Assembly (NCBI GenBank): GCA_902464015.1
Contig: CABQHM010000031.1
Span: forward strand, 1-40,337
Origin: an uncultured Coriobacteriales bacterium
GTDB lineage: Bacteria; Actinomycetota; Coriobacteriia; Coriobacteriales; UMGS124
DNA: 40,337 nt
Direction: 5' to 3'
The notes beneath the pieces are model-generated. The model was not told where the DNA came from, made no database searches, and saw only the letters and a list, made by a program, of their open reading frames with translations. Within the stretch, counting starts at the first letter, position 1; each line of letters starts with the position of its first letter. Positions 1 to 8,398 of the stretch are shown in pieces. The position numbers were made by a program, and so were the translations under genes.

Positions 1-555
1 CGTGGGAAGGCGAACAGCCGGTTGCAATCAGCGGACACTCTTGCGCGTATGCGACTGAAAGCATAAGCGCTGGAAAACTCACCGATTTCGCGGGGCGCTG
101 ATGGCGCGAAGGCGGATGTTGGGAAGACGATAGGGCGGATTTGTCACGTCGAGTTGGCTGTCTGCAATCTGAATCGTTCGGCGGTTTGTTTTGTTATGGC
201 CGATGCCGTGCGAAACGTACCGAAATGTGTGCGCATAGGTGCGACCCGTCTCTATACCTTGGCTTTCGGTTGCCAACTGATTTGCGGTCAACCTGAAATA
301 AGGCGACGATTGGGATCCTCTAACTCGGATTTCCCACTCGGTTCCTAAGGCACTTAGAGCCGGCTCATAAGGGCGAAAACAAAGCCACCCGCGACGATTC
401 CTTCAGTCATCGCTCTTGTGCATCCCTCATGACCTGCGGAAATGCAAGACGTTAAAGCCACTGGCTACGATTCACTTTGCCAAACGGGTGCCGAAGAGGA
501 TAGTCGGCTGTTTTGGCGTTCGTATCGGACGTTTCAGGGCCTCAAAACCAACCCG

Positions 556-576
556 TTTTTGTCCCCGGGACAAAAA
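556..576. repeat. Perfect 10-bp-arm palindrome in noncoding DNA
   Basis: The left arm TTTTTGTCCC (556-565) and right arm GGGACAAAAA (567-576) are exact reverse complements around one central C. Two more TTGTCCC/TGTCCC motifs follow within 60 bp. It could be an operator, a protein-binding site or a hairpin with U-rich ends on both strands. No adjacent gene explains it. Confidence 0.5.
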
Positions 577-1000
577 TGAAACTGCGGGCTTGCGGTTTCG
601 AAATAGTTTGCGAATTTGTCCCAGGGTTTGTCCCAAACGCCTACGCGAGGACACGCGGAGGGATTCGGCGGCAAGGTGGACAAAACCGACAACCAAACTA
701 GACCCAATTGGAATGGCGCCGCGACAAACGAGCGTGAAAGGAGCGCAACAGGCAAGACGCAATGCTTGATATGCTTCAGGTTCCTGTCGGAAGCTGAAAG
801 GACGCCTTTCATCGACTCCCAGGTTCACCCTGGATGAAAGCAAAAGGCCTGCTCATTGACCCTTTCAACAACCATCTGAGATTGCAAAAAACCATGCTCA
901 ACTGCCATGAAGTTCCCAACGGACACTGCCAAAAACTTGTCCAGTCACCCTGGAGCTCTCAGCACATGCCGGCAAAAGACCCGGTCGCACACCCTGAAAT

Positions 1001-1017
1001 ACCTATCTGACATAGGT
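1001..1017 (-). terminator. Small hairpin after the histidine kinase gene
   Basis: ACCTAT (1001-1006) and ATAGGT (1012-1017) pair across a 5-base loop. It lies 7 bp beyond the kinase stop codon on the minus strand and is followed there by ATTTC. The stem is short and the U tract poor, so a terminator role is only possible. Confidence 0.25.
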
Positions 1018-1023
1018 CGAAGC

Positions 1024-2217
1024 CTATATATCGCCTTTAAGATTCTTATCGACAGCTGGGTGCGCAACGCCGTCACCCGAATTGATTCCTCGTTTCGGCA
1101 GCGAGATGAGCATGGTGGTCCCGTTCTCGGAGCTTTCCTCAACTTGTGCCGTGCCGCCGTGGAGCACCGCGATTTCCCAAACCAGCGCAAGGCCGAGCCC
1201 CACGCCGCCATGTTCCCTGCTACGAGACTTGTCCACGCGGAAGAACGGCTGGAAGATGCTCTGCCTGTATTGCTCGGGTATCCCCGGACCGGCGTCTATG
1301 ACCCGCAGGCATATGCGGTCGCCCTCCTCGGCAGCGGAAAGGCAGACCACCGTATCAGGCCGGCTGTAGCGGATGGCGTTTTCGGTCAGGTTGAAAACCG
1401 CACGGTACACGAGGGTGTCGCTGCCAACCATCGCCGCGTCGCCGTCGCATGCGAGCTCGACCCCCTTGCTCTCGGCAAGAGGGGCGAGGTCGGTACAGAC
1501 CTCCTCGAGCAACGGGGCCAGCTCGATCACGTCGTTGCAGGGAATCGTGCGGAGCTCACTCATTTCAAGCAGGGCTTTCGTCATCTGCGACATGCGCCCG
1601 GTTTGCTCCTGCAAAAGCTTGAGAAACTCGGTCACCTCGGGGGCGGCATCGGGATGCTCGACCTCATAGAGCTCCATCTGCGCCTGCATCAGCGCAAGCG
1701 GTGTGCGCAACTCGTGCGCGGCATTGCCCGTGAACTGTCGCTGTGCCGCGAAACCTTCGTCGAGACGAGCAATCATGTTGTTGAACGAGGCGCTGAACTG
1801 CTCAAACTCCGGCAACACATCCTTGGCAATCTTCATTTCGGCCAGGTTGTTCGGCTGTACCTTCTCGATTTGCGAGGTGAAATCCCGCAACGGCCGCAAG
1901 GCGCGACCAGTCACAAAATACGCAAGCACGCCGCCAAGCAGCGTCACCGCCGCCGTTATAAGCCAATTCGTCGCACCAAAAGACTCCTGGGCGTCACTCA
2001 CGATAATCATGAGGTCATAGTTGTTGTTCTCGGTGTCGAGGTTGAAGGGGCCGGCATCGCCCTGCTCGGCGTCGGTGTAGGCCGATATGTCGTTGCCGAT
2101 CGAATTCATGTAGTGCCTGCCAGAATAGCCGATTAAGAAGTTCATCAACAAGCAGGTCAGGCATAGTAAAAGCGCCGTCATCAATGTGATGCGCCACTGC
2201 AGGGACAGCTTTTTCAT
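1024..2217 (-). CDS. Sensor histidine kinase
   Basis: Membrane sensor kinase of 397 residues, partner of the adjacent response regulator. A transmembrane segment lies at about residues 9-31, a short extracytoplasmic loop follows, and a second helix at about 84-104 leads into a HAMP-like linker. The H box reads HELRTP with His168 as the expected phospho-acceptor. The ATPase part shows an N box (NLTENAIRYS), a G1 box (DAGPGIP) and a GVGLGLAL glycine loop. The start overlaps the regulator stop as ATGA, so the pair is translationally coupled. The loop of roughly 50 residues has no known ligand fold that I recognise, so the signal is unknown. Confidence 0.93.
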   Translation of the reverse strand: MKKLSLQWRITLMTALLLCLTCLLMNFLIGYSGRHYMNSIGNDISAYTDAEQGDAGPFNLDTENNNYDLMIIVSDAQESFGATNWLITAAVTLLGGVLAYFVTGRALRPLRDFTSQIEKVQPNNLAEMKIAKDVLPEFEQFSASFNNMIARLDEGFAAQRQFTGNAAHELRTPLALMQAQMELYEVEHPDAAPEVTEFLKLLQEQTGRMSQMTKALLEMSELRTIPCNDVIELAPLLEEVCTDLAPLAESKGVELACDGDAAMVGSDTLVYRAVFNLTENAIRYSRPDTVVCLSAAEEGDRICLRVIDAGPGIPEQYRQSIFQPFFRVDKSRSREHGGVGLGLALVWEIAVLHGGTAQVEESSENGTTMLISLPKRGINSGDGVAHPAVDKNLKGDI

Positions 2218-2888
2218 ACGCCGGCCTCCATCACGTAGCCCTCGCCGATGCGATTGTGGATGGAGTCGAAGCCCTGGGCCGCCCGCAGCTTCTTGCGCAA
2301 AGACGACATGTGCACGCGTATCGAGTTGCTGAAGTTGTTCACCGAGCTATCCCACACGTGCTCGATGAGCTCTTCCTGGCTCACCGGGCGGCCCTGGTTG
2401 AGCATGAGATACTCGAGGATGCCCGTCTCTTTTTTGGTCAGCGACAAAGGGTTCCCAGCGACGGCGGCTTGGCGCGTCTTCGTGTCAAAGGTAAGGTTTC
2501 CGCAGGTCAGAACCACATCGCTTTGTGTAAAACGGCGCAACGTGAGGCAGCGTATTCTCGCAGCAAGCTCCTCGAGGTGAAACGGCTTGGTAAGGTAGTC
2601 GTTGGCGCCCGCATCCAAACCGTTCACTTTGTCGGCAACCTCGCCACGCGCCGACAAAATGAGCACCTTTGTGTCGCAATCGGTTTTCCGAAGCGTCCGC
2701 AACACCGTCATGCCATCTGCCCCAGGGAGGTTCAGGTCGAGAACAACCAGGTCAAAGCTCTCAACGGCAAGCATGTCCAGCGCCTCTTGGCCGTCATGGC
2801 AATAATCGACGCTATACGCGAGATGTCTCAGGCTACGCACGATTGCATCGCACAGCGCCTTCTCATCCTCAACAACCAAAATACGCAT
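2214..2888 (-). CDS. OmpR-family response regulator
   Basis: DNA-binding response regulator of 224 residues. The receiver domain begins MRILVVEDEK, with Asp51 in VVLDLNLPG as the phosphorylation site and a TKPF lysine motif. The C-terminal half is an OmpR/PhoB winged helix (KKETGILEYLML, SIRVHMSSLRKKL). I set the start at 2888, where the receiver fold begins and AGAAGGGG sits upstream; a longer open frame continues but adds unstructured sequence. It is the first gene of the two-component operon and is divergent from the CXXC/4Fe-4S/TlpA operon, 96 bp away. That neighbouring operon is a possible but unproven target. Confidence 0.93.
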   Translation of the reverse strand: MRILVVEDEKALCDAIVRSLRHLAYSVDYCHDGQEALDMLAVESFDLVVLDLNLPGADGMTVLRTLRKTDCDTKVLILSARGEVADKVNGLDAGANDYLTKPFHLEELAARIRCLTLRRFTQSDVVLTCGNLTFDTKTRQAAVAGNPLSLTKKETGILEYLMLNQGRPVSQEELIEHVWDSSVNNFSNSIRVHMSSLRKKLRAAQGFDSIHNRIGEGYVMEAGV

Positions 2889-2931
2889 GGCAGCCCCTTC
2901 TGCATCACATTTGCTTTCTCTCTTAACGCGG

Positions 2932-2940
2932 ATTTTATAT
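2932..2940. promoter_or_regulatory. AT-rich core of the divergent promoter region
   Basis: ATTTTATAT at 2932-2940 reads ATATAAAAT on the minus strand, a good -10 position for the response regulator 44 bp downstream. On the plus strand TTGCTT followed by 17 bp and TTTATA can be read for the CXXC operon. No strong -35 is present on the minus strand, which fits activator dependence. Confidence 0.35.
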
Positions 2941-2984
2941 GCGCCGTGGTGTAATGACCCCCGAAACGAAAGGAGTGGTGGGAT

Positions 2985-3131
2985 TTGTTCAAAGTAATTA
3001 AAACCGTGTCCCAGGTCATCCTGCTCGTTGCCGGCGTCGCCATGGTGTGCTTCGGCGTGATGCGAGGCGAGGCCGCCACGGTGCTGGGCAAGGCAATTCG
3101 GCTGTGTTTGGAGTGCATCGGAATTGGCTAA
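2985..3131 (+). CDS. Small membrane CXXC protein (CD1871A-like)
   Basis: A 48-residue protein starting with TTG at 2985, behind an AGGAG site at 2971-2974. It has one hydrophobic helix (about residues 9-26), then RGEAATVLGKAIRLCLECIGIG ending at the stop, with the CLEC pair as CXXC. The arrangement (short helix, R-G-E-x-A-T-V-L, C-terminal CLECIGIG) matches a small clostridial family known as CD1871A-like CXXC proteins, which sit upstream of a membrane 4Fe-4S protein and a TlpA-like thioredoxin. That order is found here. The stop overlaps the start of the next gene by 8 bp. A role in thiol or electron transfer is inference. Confidence 0.8.
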   Translation: MFKVIKTVSQVILLVAGVAMVCFGVMRGEAATVLGKAIRLCLECIGIG

Positions 3132-4053
3132 CAAGAAGAAGTCCGCGTCGCGCCTCTTGGCCCGCTTTCGCGGCTGGATCCAGGCGGCAGCAACGCTGCT
3201 TTCCAACATCCATCTGCCGAATTTCTTCAAGGGCAGCATCTACCAGGGTCAGGGAAAGGCCGTTTGCGTACCGGGCCTGAACTGCTATTCTTGCCCGGCT
3301 GCCTCAGGGGCATGTCCCATCGGAGCGTTTCAGGCGGTTGTGGGCTCGTCGAAATTCAGCTTCTCGTATTACATAACGGGATTCCTGATTTTGCTCGGCG
3401 TGCTGTTGGGGCGCTTCATCTGCGGATTTCTTTGCCCGTTCGGCTGGCTGCAGGAACTGCTGCACAAGATTCCGAGCAAGAAATTCTCTACGAAGAAGCT
3501 CAAGCCGCTCACGTACGTGAAGTATGTCGTGCTGGTGCTCACCGTGATCTTGCTGCCCATCCTCGTTGTCAACGATCTGGGCATGGGCGACCCCTTCTTT
3601 TGCAAGTACATTTGCCCGCAAGGCGTGCTCGAAGGCGCAATTCCGCTCTCCATCGTTGACGAGAACCTACGCGCGGCACTGGGAGACCTCTTTACCTGGA
3701 AGCTCTTTGTGCTGATCGCGGTCGTAGTGCTGAGTGTGTTGTTCTTCCGTCCGTTTTGCAAGTGGATCTGCCCGCTCGGCGCGTTCTACGGCCTGATGAA
3801 CAAGGTGTCGCTTCTGGGCATCAAGGTTGACCAGCACAAATGCGTCTCGTGCGGCAAGTGTGCGAAGGCATGCAAGATGGACGTCGACATCAGGAAGTCG
3901 CCGAACCACACCGAATGCATCCGCTGCGGCAAATGCATCAATGCATGTCCCGTGGATGCCATAGATTTCAGCTACGGCTTTGACCTGCCCGGGAAGAATC
4001 CCTGTGACAGCGCAGAGACTCATACGCAAGGCAAGAAGACCATCGAAGGATAA
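3124..4053 (+). CDS. Membrane-bound 4Fe-4S binding protein (NapH/YccM-like)
   Basis: Protein of 309 residues with four or five hydrophobic segments, two of them followed by C-x3-CP motifs (CGFLCPFG and CKWICPLG), as in the NapH/NosR/YccM family of quinol-linked membrane ferredoxins. An extra CKYICPQG lies between them. The C-terminus has two ferredoxin clusters: CVSCGKCAKACK and CIRCGKCINACP. An unusual N-terminal cysteine group (CVPGLNCYSCPAASGAC) precedes the first helix. The start is TTG at 3124, overlapping the upstream CXXC gene. It probably moves electrons across the membrane to the extracytoplasmic thioredoxin encoded next; the exact partner is inference. Confidence 0.88.
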   Translation: MANKKKSASRLLARFRGWIQAAATLLSNIHLPNFFKGSIYQGQGKAVCVPGLNCYSCPAASGACPIGAFQAVVGSSKFSFSYYITGFLILLGVLLGRFICGFLCPFGWLQELLHKIPSKKFSTKKLKPLTYVKYVVLVLTVILLPILVVNDLGMGDPFFCKYICPQGVLEGAIPLSIVDENLRAALGDLFTWKLFVLIAVVVLSVLFFRPFCKWICPLGAFYGLMNKVSLLGIKVDQHKCVSCGKCAKACKMDVDIRKSPNHTECIRCGKCINACPVDAIDFSYGFDLPGKNPCDSAETHTQGKKTIEG

Positions 4054-4066
4054 CGGAGGAACAGCA

Positions 4067-5038
4067 ATGAAAAAGATGGCGAAGATTTCAACGGTACTGG
4101 TTGCGTCCCTGCTGACGGTCAGCCTCACGGCATGCTCAGGCGCCGACGATGCCAACAACGAGACCACGAGCACCGCCCCCGAGACGACGTCCTCATCCTC
4201 GGCCAAGCCGAGCAACGCCGACGAGGCCGCCAAGCAGTACCAGGACCTCATGCAGCAGGAAAACGACATTCTCTCCGCCAACTCCGACCTGTGGGAAAAG
4301 GTGTTCGCGTCGGTGGACAAGGACAACCCGATGATTGGTCAGAGCTCCAACTACGGCGACTTCCTCCTTGCGGCCATCGACGATGCCGCAGCCGCAGGCA
4401 AGCTATCCGACGAGGAGACCGAGACGCTCAAGACCGGCGCGCAGCAGGTCAAGGAGATCGAGGACCAGCTGGCCGAGCTCGAGAAGGACTACCCCGAGTG
4501 CGGCAGCACGCCAGGCGAGGGCGAGAGCGTTGATGCGGCAAGCGCAGGCATGACAGGCGACGCAAGCGCCCAGTCCCCGTTCCCGAGCTTCGAGGGCAAG
4601 GACCTCGACGGCAACGACGTGAGCAGCGGCGATCTGTTCTCCAAGAACAAGGTGACCGTTGTGAACTTCTGGTTCAGCACCTGCAAGCCGTGCGTGGAAG
4701 AGCTCGCCGACCTCGACGCGCTCAACAAGGAGCTCGCCGAGAAGGGCGGCGAGGTCGTGGGCGTCAACTCCTACACCCTCGACGGCGACGAGACCGCGAT
4801 CTCCGACGCCAAGGACATCTTGTCGAAGAAGGGTGCCACCTACAGGAACATCTGGTTTGGTTCCGACACCGAGGCCGGCCAGTTTACCGCAGGCCTGTTC
4901 TCGTTCCCGACCACCTATGTCGTCGACCAGAACGGCAACATCGTGGGCCAGCCCATCATGGGCGGCATCACCTCGCCTGAGCAGAAGGAAGCCCTCAACA
5001 AGCTCATCGACCAGGCGCTTGCAAACAGCGCGGAGTAA
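4067..5038 (+). CDS. TlpA/ResA-like thioredoxin lipoprotein
   Basis: Extracytoplasmic thiol-disulfide oxidoreductase of 323 residues. The signal peptide ends in the lipobox LTAC with Cys23 for lipid attachment, followed by a Ser/Thr-rich linker. A helical acidic region spans about 50-145. The thioredoxin domain starts near residue 172 and carries WFSTCKPC with Cys206 and Cys209, as in TlpA/ResA proteins (CxPC). The start was set at 4067 because GGAGG stands 8 bp upstream and the signal peptide begins there. It is 13 bp after the 4Fe-4S gene in one operon. Likely substrates are exported thiol proteins, possibly apocytochromes c, which this window encodes; that link is inference. Confidence 0.9.
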   Translation: MKKMAKISTVLVASLLTVSLTACSGADDANNETTSTAPETTSSSSAKPSNADEAAKQYQDLMQQENDILSANSDLWEKVFASVDKDNPMIGQSSNYGDFLLAAIDDAAAAGKLSDEETETLKTGAQQVKEIEDQLAELEKDYPECGSTPGEGESVDAASAGMTGDASAQSPFPSFEGKDLDGNDVSSGDLFSKNKVTVVNFWFSTCKPCVEELADLDALNKELAEKGGEVVGVNSYTLDGDETAISDAKDILSKKGATYRNIWFGSDTEAGQFTAGLFSFPTTYVVDQNGNIVGQPIMGGITSPEQKEALNKLIDQALANSAE

Positions 5039-5065
5039 AACTCGGGCGCACATAGATTGCACGCG

Positions 5066-5094
5066 AAAGGCCTCGGGAATCCCGGGGCCTTTTT
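5066..5094 (+). terminator. Rho-independent terminator of the redox operon
   Basis: AAAGGCCTCGGG pairs with CCCGGGGCCTTT over a 12-bp stem (one G-U pair) with an AAT loop, followed by TTTT. It starts 28 bp after the TlpA-like gene. Confidence 0.9.
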
Positions 5095-5234
5095 GATGCG
5101 CGGCTGTAGCTGGTTTTTACCGCAGGGCCCTAATACAGCAGGCAAAAGATTGGGCAAAATACTTGTGACGCAAGGCACCGTGGCTGCGTCATAGTAGGTG
5201 AAGTATCCCCACAAGCAAGAGAAAGGGACCCACC

Positions 5235-6062
5235 ATGAAGAAGAACGCGACGAACAAGACCCTGAACGCCAAGACAGCTTTTGGCGCGGCCCTGGCGGGA
5301 CTGGCACTCGTGACGACGCTGGGCGTCACCACGGCGGCACAAACCCCCACGCCTGCCCTGGCAGACGACTCGCAAGTCGCTTCCGCCCAGGCAGCCCAGC
5401 GCACCATCCAGGTGAGCGCCAGTGACTCGGTGAAGGCCTCCCCGGACATGGCGGAGCTGACCCTCACCATCTGCCCTCAGGCGGAAACGGCAAAGGAGGC
5501 CCAGGCCATGGCCGCCAGCGAGCTTGACGCGCTCAAGCAGGCGCTTGCACCTCTGGGCATCGACGAGACGCACATCGTGGCCTCGCAGGTGAGCATTTAC
5601 GCACGCTATGACTGGTCGGACTCCGTCGAGAAGATCGTCGGGTATCAGGCCTCCATCGACATCACGCTGAAGGAACTCACAATCAGCCAGGCAAACAGCG
5701 CCATCCCCGCCATCGCGGGCATCGAAAACACCACCCTGGGCGGAGCGCGCTACTATGTGAGCACCTACGACGAGCGCTACCAGGAGGCCCTGGTGAGCGC
5801 GCTGCAGGTTGCCCAAGCCAAGGCCCAGGTGCTGGCCCAGGCAGCGGGTGCGCAACTGGGTTCCGTGGCAAGCGTGTGCGAGAACTACGAGTCGCAGGAG
5901 TACCGTTACTCCTCTGTCCAGGCGAAGTCCGAGGCCGCAACGATGACAGCCAACGATATGCCCACCGAGGATGCGGGCGCAGGTTCCGGCACCGAGATGC
6001 TCAACCCTGGCGAGATTGAGATCGAAGCCAGCATTTCGGTCACCTACGAGCTCGTGAGCTAA
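5235..6062 (+). CDS. Exported SIMPL-domain (DUF541) protein
   Basis: Protein of 275 residues with an N-terminal Sec-type signal (hydrophobic stretch about residues 15-34, cleavage near PALA-DD). The mature part matches the SIMPL/DUF541 pattern: TIQVSASDSVKASPDMAELTLTI, then helices with many A/Q/E residues and GYQASIDITLKEL. A second half shows YQEALVSALQVAQAKAQVLAQAAG. SIMPL proteins are widespread envelope proteins, often oligomeric, with poorly defined roles. AAAGGGA precedes the ATG. It stands alone between two terminators. Confidence 0.85.
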   Translation: MKKNATNKTLNAKTAFGAALAGLALVTTLGVTTAAQTPTPALADDSQVASAQAAQRTIQVSASDSVKASPDMAELTLTICPQAETAKEAQAMAASELDALKQALAPLGIDETHIVASQVSIYARYDWSDSVEKIVGYQASIDITLKELTISQANSAIPAIAGIENTTLGGARYYVSTYDERYQEALVSALQVAQAKAQVLAQAAGAQLGSVASVCENYESQEYRYSSVQAKSEAATMTANDMPTEDAGAGSGTEMLNPGEIEIEASISVTYELVS

Positions 6063-6108
6063 CAGGTGCGTAAACTCAACACAGGAGACGCAACGTCAGG
6101 CATTCAAT

Positions 6109-6145
6109 GGGGAGAGGCGGTCCAAGCCGCCGCTCCCCTTTTTTT
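6109..6145 (+). terminator. Rho-independent terminator after the SIMPL gene
   Basis: GGGGAG-GGCGG pairs with CCGCC-CTCCCC around a short loop, followed by a run of T. It lies 46 bp after the SIMPL stop and just ahead of the DUF3267 gene. Confidence 0.92.
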
Positions 6146-6158
6146 GAAACGGAAGGCC

Positions 6159-6788
6159 ATGGAAACAAGCAAACGACGCACGAACCTGAGCAGCGCAGAA
6201 CTGAGACGCCTGGAGCATTTTGAGCACCTGCGAGACGAACTCGAGCGCGACGGCTGGCACGCCACCGAGCTCGTGCTGGCGATGGAACACGTCGCGAGGC
6301 GCGGCATGGCCATGGGTGCGTCCCTGTGCGTGCCCTTCGCCATCGCCTGGCTCGCCTTTTGGGGCCTGCATGCGCCCAGCCTCTGGCAGGTCCTTGCCTG
6401 CTGGATCGCCAACCTGGTGCTCATACCCACACACGAGGCAATACACGGGATTACCTGGGCGGCATGCAACCCCAGCCGCTTCAAGGCGATTGAGTTTGGC
6501 TTCATGAAAGAGAGTTGCACACCCTACTGCACCTGCGTGGAACCCCTAGGACGCACGGGCTACATCGTTGGGGCGCTCGCACCGCTGGCGTTGCTCGGCA
6601 TAGCCCCTGCAATCGCAGGCATTGCTCTGGGCAACGGGGTGGTCTTCGCGCTTGCGCTGCTCATGATACTGGGCGCAAGCGGCGACATCCTCGTGGCAGC
6701 CGAGCTGCTGCGGCACAAAAGCGCAGGCTCCGAGCTCATCTGCGTCGACCATCCCAGCGAGTGCGGCCTGGTGGTGTTCGAGCGCTAA
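6159..6788 (+). CDS. DUF3267 membrane protein (HExxH metalloprotease-like)
   Basis: Protein of 209 residues. A charged, helical N-terminus (about 1-48) is followed by helices at about 52-72 and 76-91, directly preceding HEAIHG (residues 92-97), the zinc-binding HExxH-type motif of DUF3267. Further hydrophobic segments lie at about 130-170, and the C-terminus ends with DHPSECGLVVFER. The start at 6159 has GGAAGG just upstream and is preferred over the longer open frame, which runs back through a terminator. DUF3267 proteins are putative membrane proteases without known substrates. Confidence 0.8.
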   Translation: METSKRRTNLSSAELRRLEHFEHLRDELERDGWHATELVLAMEHVARRGMAMGASLCVPFAIAWLAFWGLHAPSLWQVLACWIANLVLIPTHEAIHGITWAACNPSRFKAIEFGFMKESCTPYCTCVEPLGRTGYIVGALAPLALLGIAPAIAGIALGNGVVFALALLMILGASGDILVAAELLRHKSAGSELICVDHPSECGLVVFER

Positions 6789-6801
6789 TCAGCGGGCACA
6801 T

Positions 6802-6827
6802 AAAACGCCGCCCGACACAGGGCGGCG
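6802..6827 (-). terminator. Terminator for the AI-2E permease gene
   Basis: CGCCGCCC and GGGCGGCG pair around a 6-base loop. On the minus strand the hairpin is followed by TTTTATG, 60 bp beyond the permease stop. It may also slow transcription coming from the DUF3267 gene on the other strand. Confidence 0.75.
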
Positions 6828-6886
6828 CTGGATACGCTGAACCGTTGAGGCCGGCGGCAGTGGCCCAAAAGACCGAAGCTCTCCCC

Positions 6887-8161
6887 CTACTTCTCCTTTT
6901 CTGATGCCGCGTCCTCGGGACCCTCGATGTCGTTGTCGTCAAAGTCGAGCGCAGAGGGCGAGTTCTCGGGATAGCGAACGCGGTATTCCTCAAGCAAGGC
7001 ATTTTCGCCGCGACACACAAGACCGTGGTCGACCACACGGCGGACGATATCGTAGATGACGGCAAAGAGCGGGATGCCCACGACCATGCCAACGACGCCC
7101 CAAAGGCCGCCGAACAGAAGGATCGAGAAGAGCACCCAGAAGCCGGAAAGGCCCGTGGTGTTGCCGATGATCTTCGGACCCAGGATATTGCCGTCAAACT
7201 GCTGCAGGATGATGAAGTACACCTCAAAGTAGATGCAGTGCACGGGGCTCTGAAGCAGGAGCAGCAGGCCGCAGAACACGCCGGCCAGGATGGGGCCAAA
7301 GAACGGCACGATGTTGAACACAAAGACGAGGACGCTGATGAAGGCGGCGTTCTCAATATGCATGATCATGCAGCCAATGAAGCACAGCACCGCGATGATA
7401 AGGGAGTCGATAATCTTGCCCACGAGGAAGCCGTTAAACATCTTGTCGGCAAACTGGACCTCGCCCTCGATAACCTCGGCCCACTTGCGCGGCGCGAGGC
7501 TGTAGAGGATGAGCTTTGCCTGCGAGGCAAAGCGACGACGGCTCGCGAGCATATAGATGCTGATGAGGATGCCAAAGAACAGGTTGGTCACCACGAAGAG
7601 GGCGTCGACCACGTGGTTGCCCACACCGCTGATGATGGCCTCGAGCGTAGAGAAGATGTCGCCCGAATAGAAGGAATCGACTTGCTCGACGATGAAGGCC
7701 GCGAATGAGTCCCAGTACTCTTGAAGCGCGCCCCACTCATGAAGGGCGTCGTGCATAAGAGCCACAAAGGAGTCGACCTTGGCGGGCAGCGTATCGAAAA
7801 CTACAAGCGCCGAAGTCGTGACCTGCGGAATAACAATGATGCTGAGAGCCACGATGGCGGCCAATGCGATAAGAACCGAAAGCGCAATGGAGACAACGCC
7901 CACAATAGGGCCTGCGGGCGGCAGACCCTTGCGGCGACGTCGGAAGGTGAACGCGCGCTCAAACTGGTTGCACATAGGCGCAAGAAGATAGGCGATGACC
8001 GCGCCGTACATAAACGGCGTGAGGATGCGGCCAATGGCACTGAAAAGTGTGATGACCTGGGACATGTTAAAGATGACGAAGGTCATAATCAGGCACACGG
8101 CAGCGACGCAAACTCCCGTCACGCCTGCCTTGAAGTATTTGACGTTCGCCGGGTTCTTCAT
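6887..8161 (-). CDS. AI-2E family transporter
   Basis: Polytopic membrane protein of 424 residues of the AI-2E (PF01594) family. Helices are seen near 14-40, 44-60, 80-105, 165-185 and in a C-terminal group that includes FVFNIVPFFGPILAGV and the hallmark GNTTGLSGFWVLFSILLFGGLWGVVGMVVGIPLFAV. The C-terminal tail is acidic (DNDIEGPEDAASEKEK). The start at 8161 has GGAGGG 9 bp upstream. Family members export small solutes or act as sodium antiporters; actual AI-2 transport is shown for few, so the substrate is open. Confidence 0.9.
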   Translation of the reverse strand: MKNPANVKYFKAGVTGVCVAAVCLIMTFVIFNMSQVITLFSAIGRILTPFMYGAVIAYLLAPMCNQFERAFTFRRRRKGLPPAGPIVGVVSIALSVLIALAAIVALSIIVIPQVTTSALVVFDTLPAKVDSFVALMHDALHEWGALQEYWDSFAAFIVEQVDSFYSGDIFSTLEAIISGVGNHVVDALFVVTNLFFGILISIYMLASRRRFASQAKLILYSLAPRKWAEVIEGEVQFADKMFNGFLVGKIIDSLIIAVLCFIGCMIMHIENAAFISVLVFVFNIVPFFGPILAGVFCGLLLLLQSPVHCIYFEVYFIILQQFDGNILGPKIIGNTTGLSGFWVLFSILLFGGLWGVVGMVVGIPLFAVIYDIVRRVVDHGLVCRGENALLEEYRVRYPENSPSALDFDDNDIEGPEDAASEKEK

Positions 8162-8281
8162 GTAGTGCACCCTCCGTGATCGGTCCGTGTGCCAGGCAAA
8201 CCCGGCTGCATCGTATAAGTTTGATATCATACCCCGCCCCAGCCGCGTCGATGCCCCGCATATGCACTCTTATGTGAGAAA

Positions 8282-8310
8282 TTGACGCTACGTTAACCTA
8301 AGCGCATTAT
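8282..8310 (+). promoter_or_regulatory. Candidate sigma-70-type promoter of the serine ammonia-lyase gene
   Basis: TTGACG (8282-8287) is separated by 17 bp from CATTAT (8305-8310). A second -10-like TATACT lies at 8361-8366 with no clear -35. Both stand upstream of the ATG at 8399. Confidence 0.4.
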
Positions 8311-8398
8311 CCGGCAGCATAAATCCAGACAGAGACAGATGAAACCGGATGGTTTGCGCCTATACTTCAAGGGTTACGCCGTTTTGAGGAGAGACCCT

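Larger units (their letters stand above)
1..1023. other. About 1 kb with no convincing gene
   Basis: No reading frame here has a plausible start, Shine-Dalgarno site and recognisable protein. The short frames on both strands overlap each other and give arginine/serine-rich, non-protein-like translations. The composition is visibly less GC-rich than the coding regions to the right. The stretch contains a palindrome at 556-576, further GTCCC half sites near 618-634, and a small hairpin at 1001-1017. It may be a decayed gene, a long 3' region of the two-component operon, or the edge of an integrated element. Confidence 0.5.

Noticed and set aside
804..850. Hairpin CTTTCAT...ATGAAAG with inner CCAGG/CCTGG
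   Set aside because: The outer stem needs a six-base bulge and no gene ends here, so it is not convincing as a terminator.
907..2136. Long plus-strand open frame of 409 codons
   Set aside because: It is the antisense shadow of the histidine kinase gene, which has clear H, N and G boxes; long antisense frames are expected in high-GC DNA.
6887..8161. Autoinducer-2 exporter (TqsA) assignment
   Set aside because: The family name is historical; the sequence cannot show AI-2 transport and relatives have other substrates.
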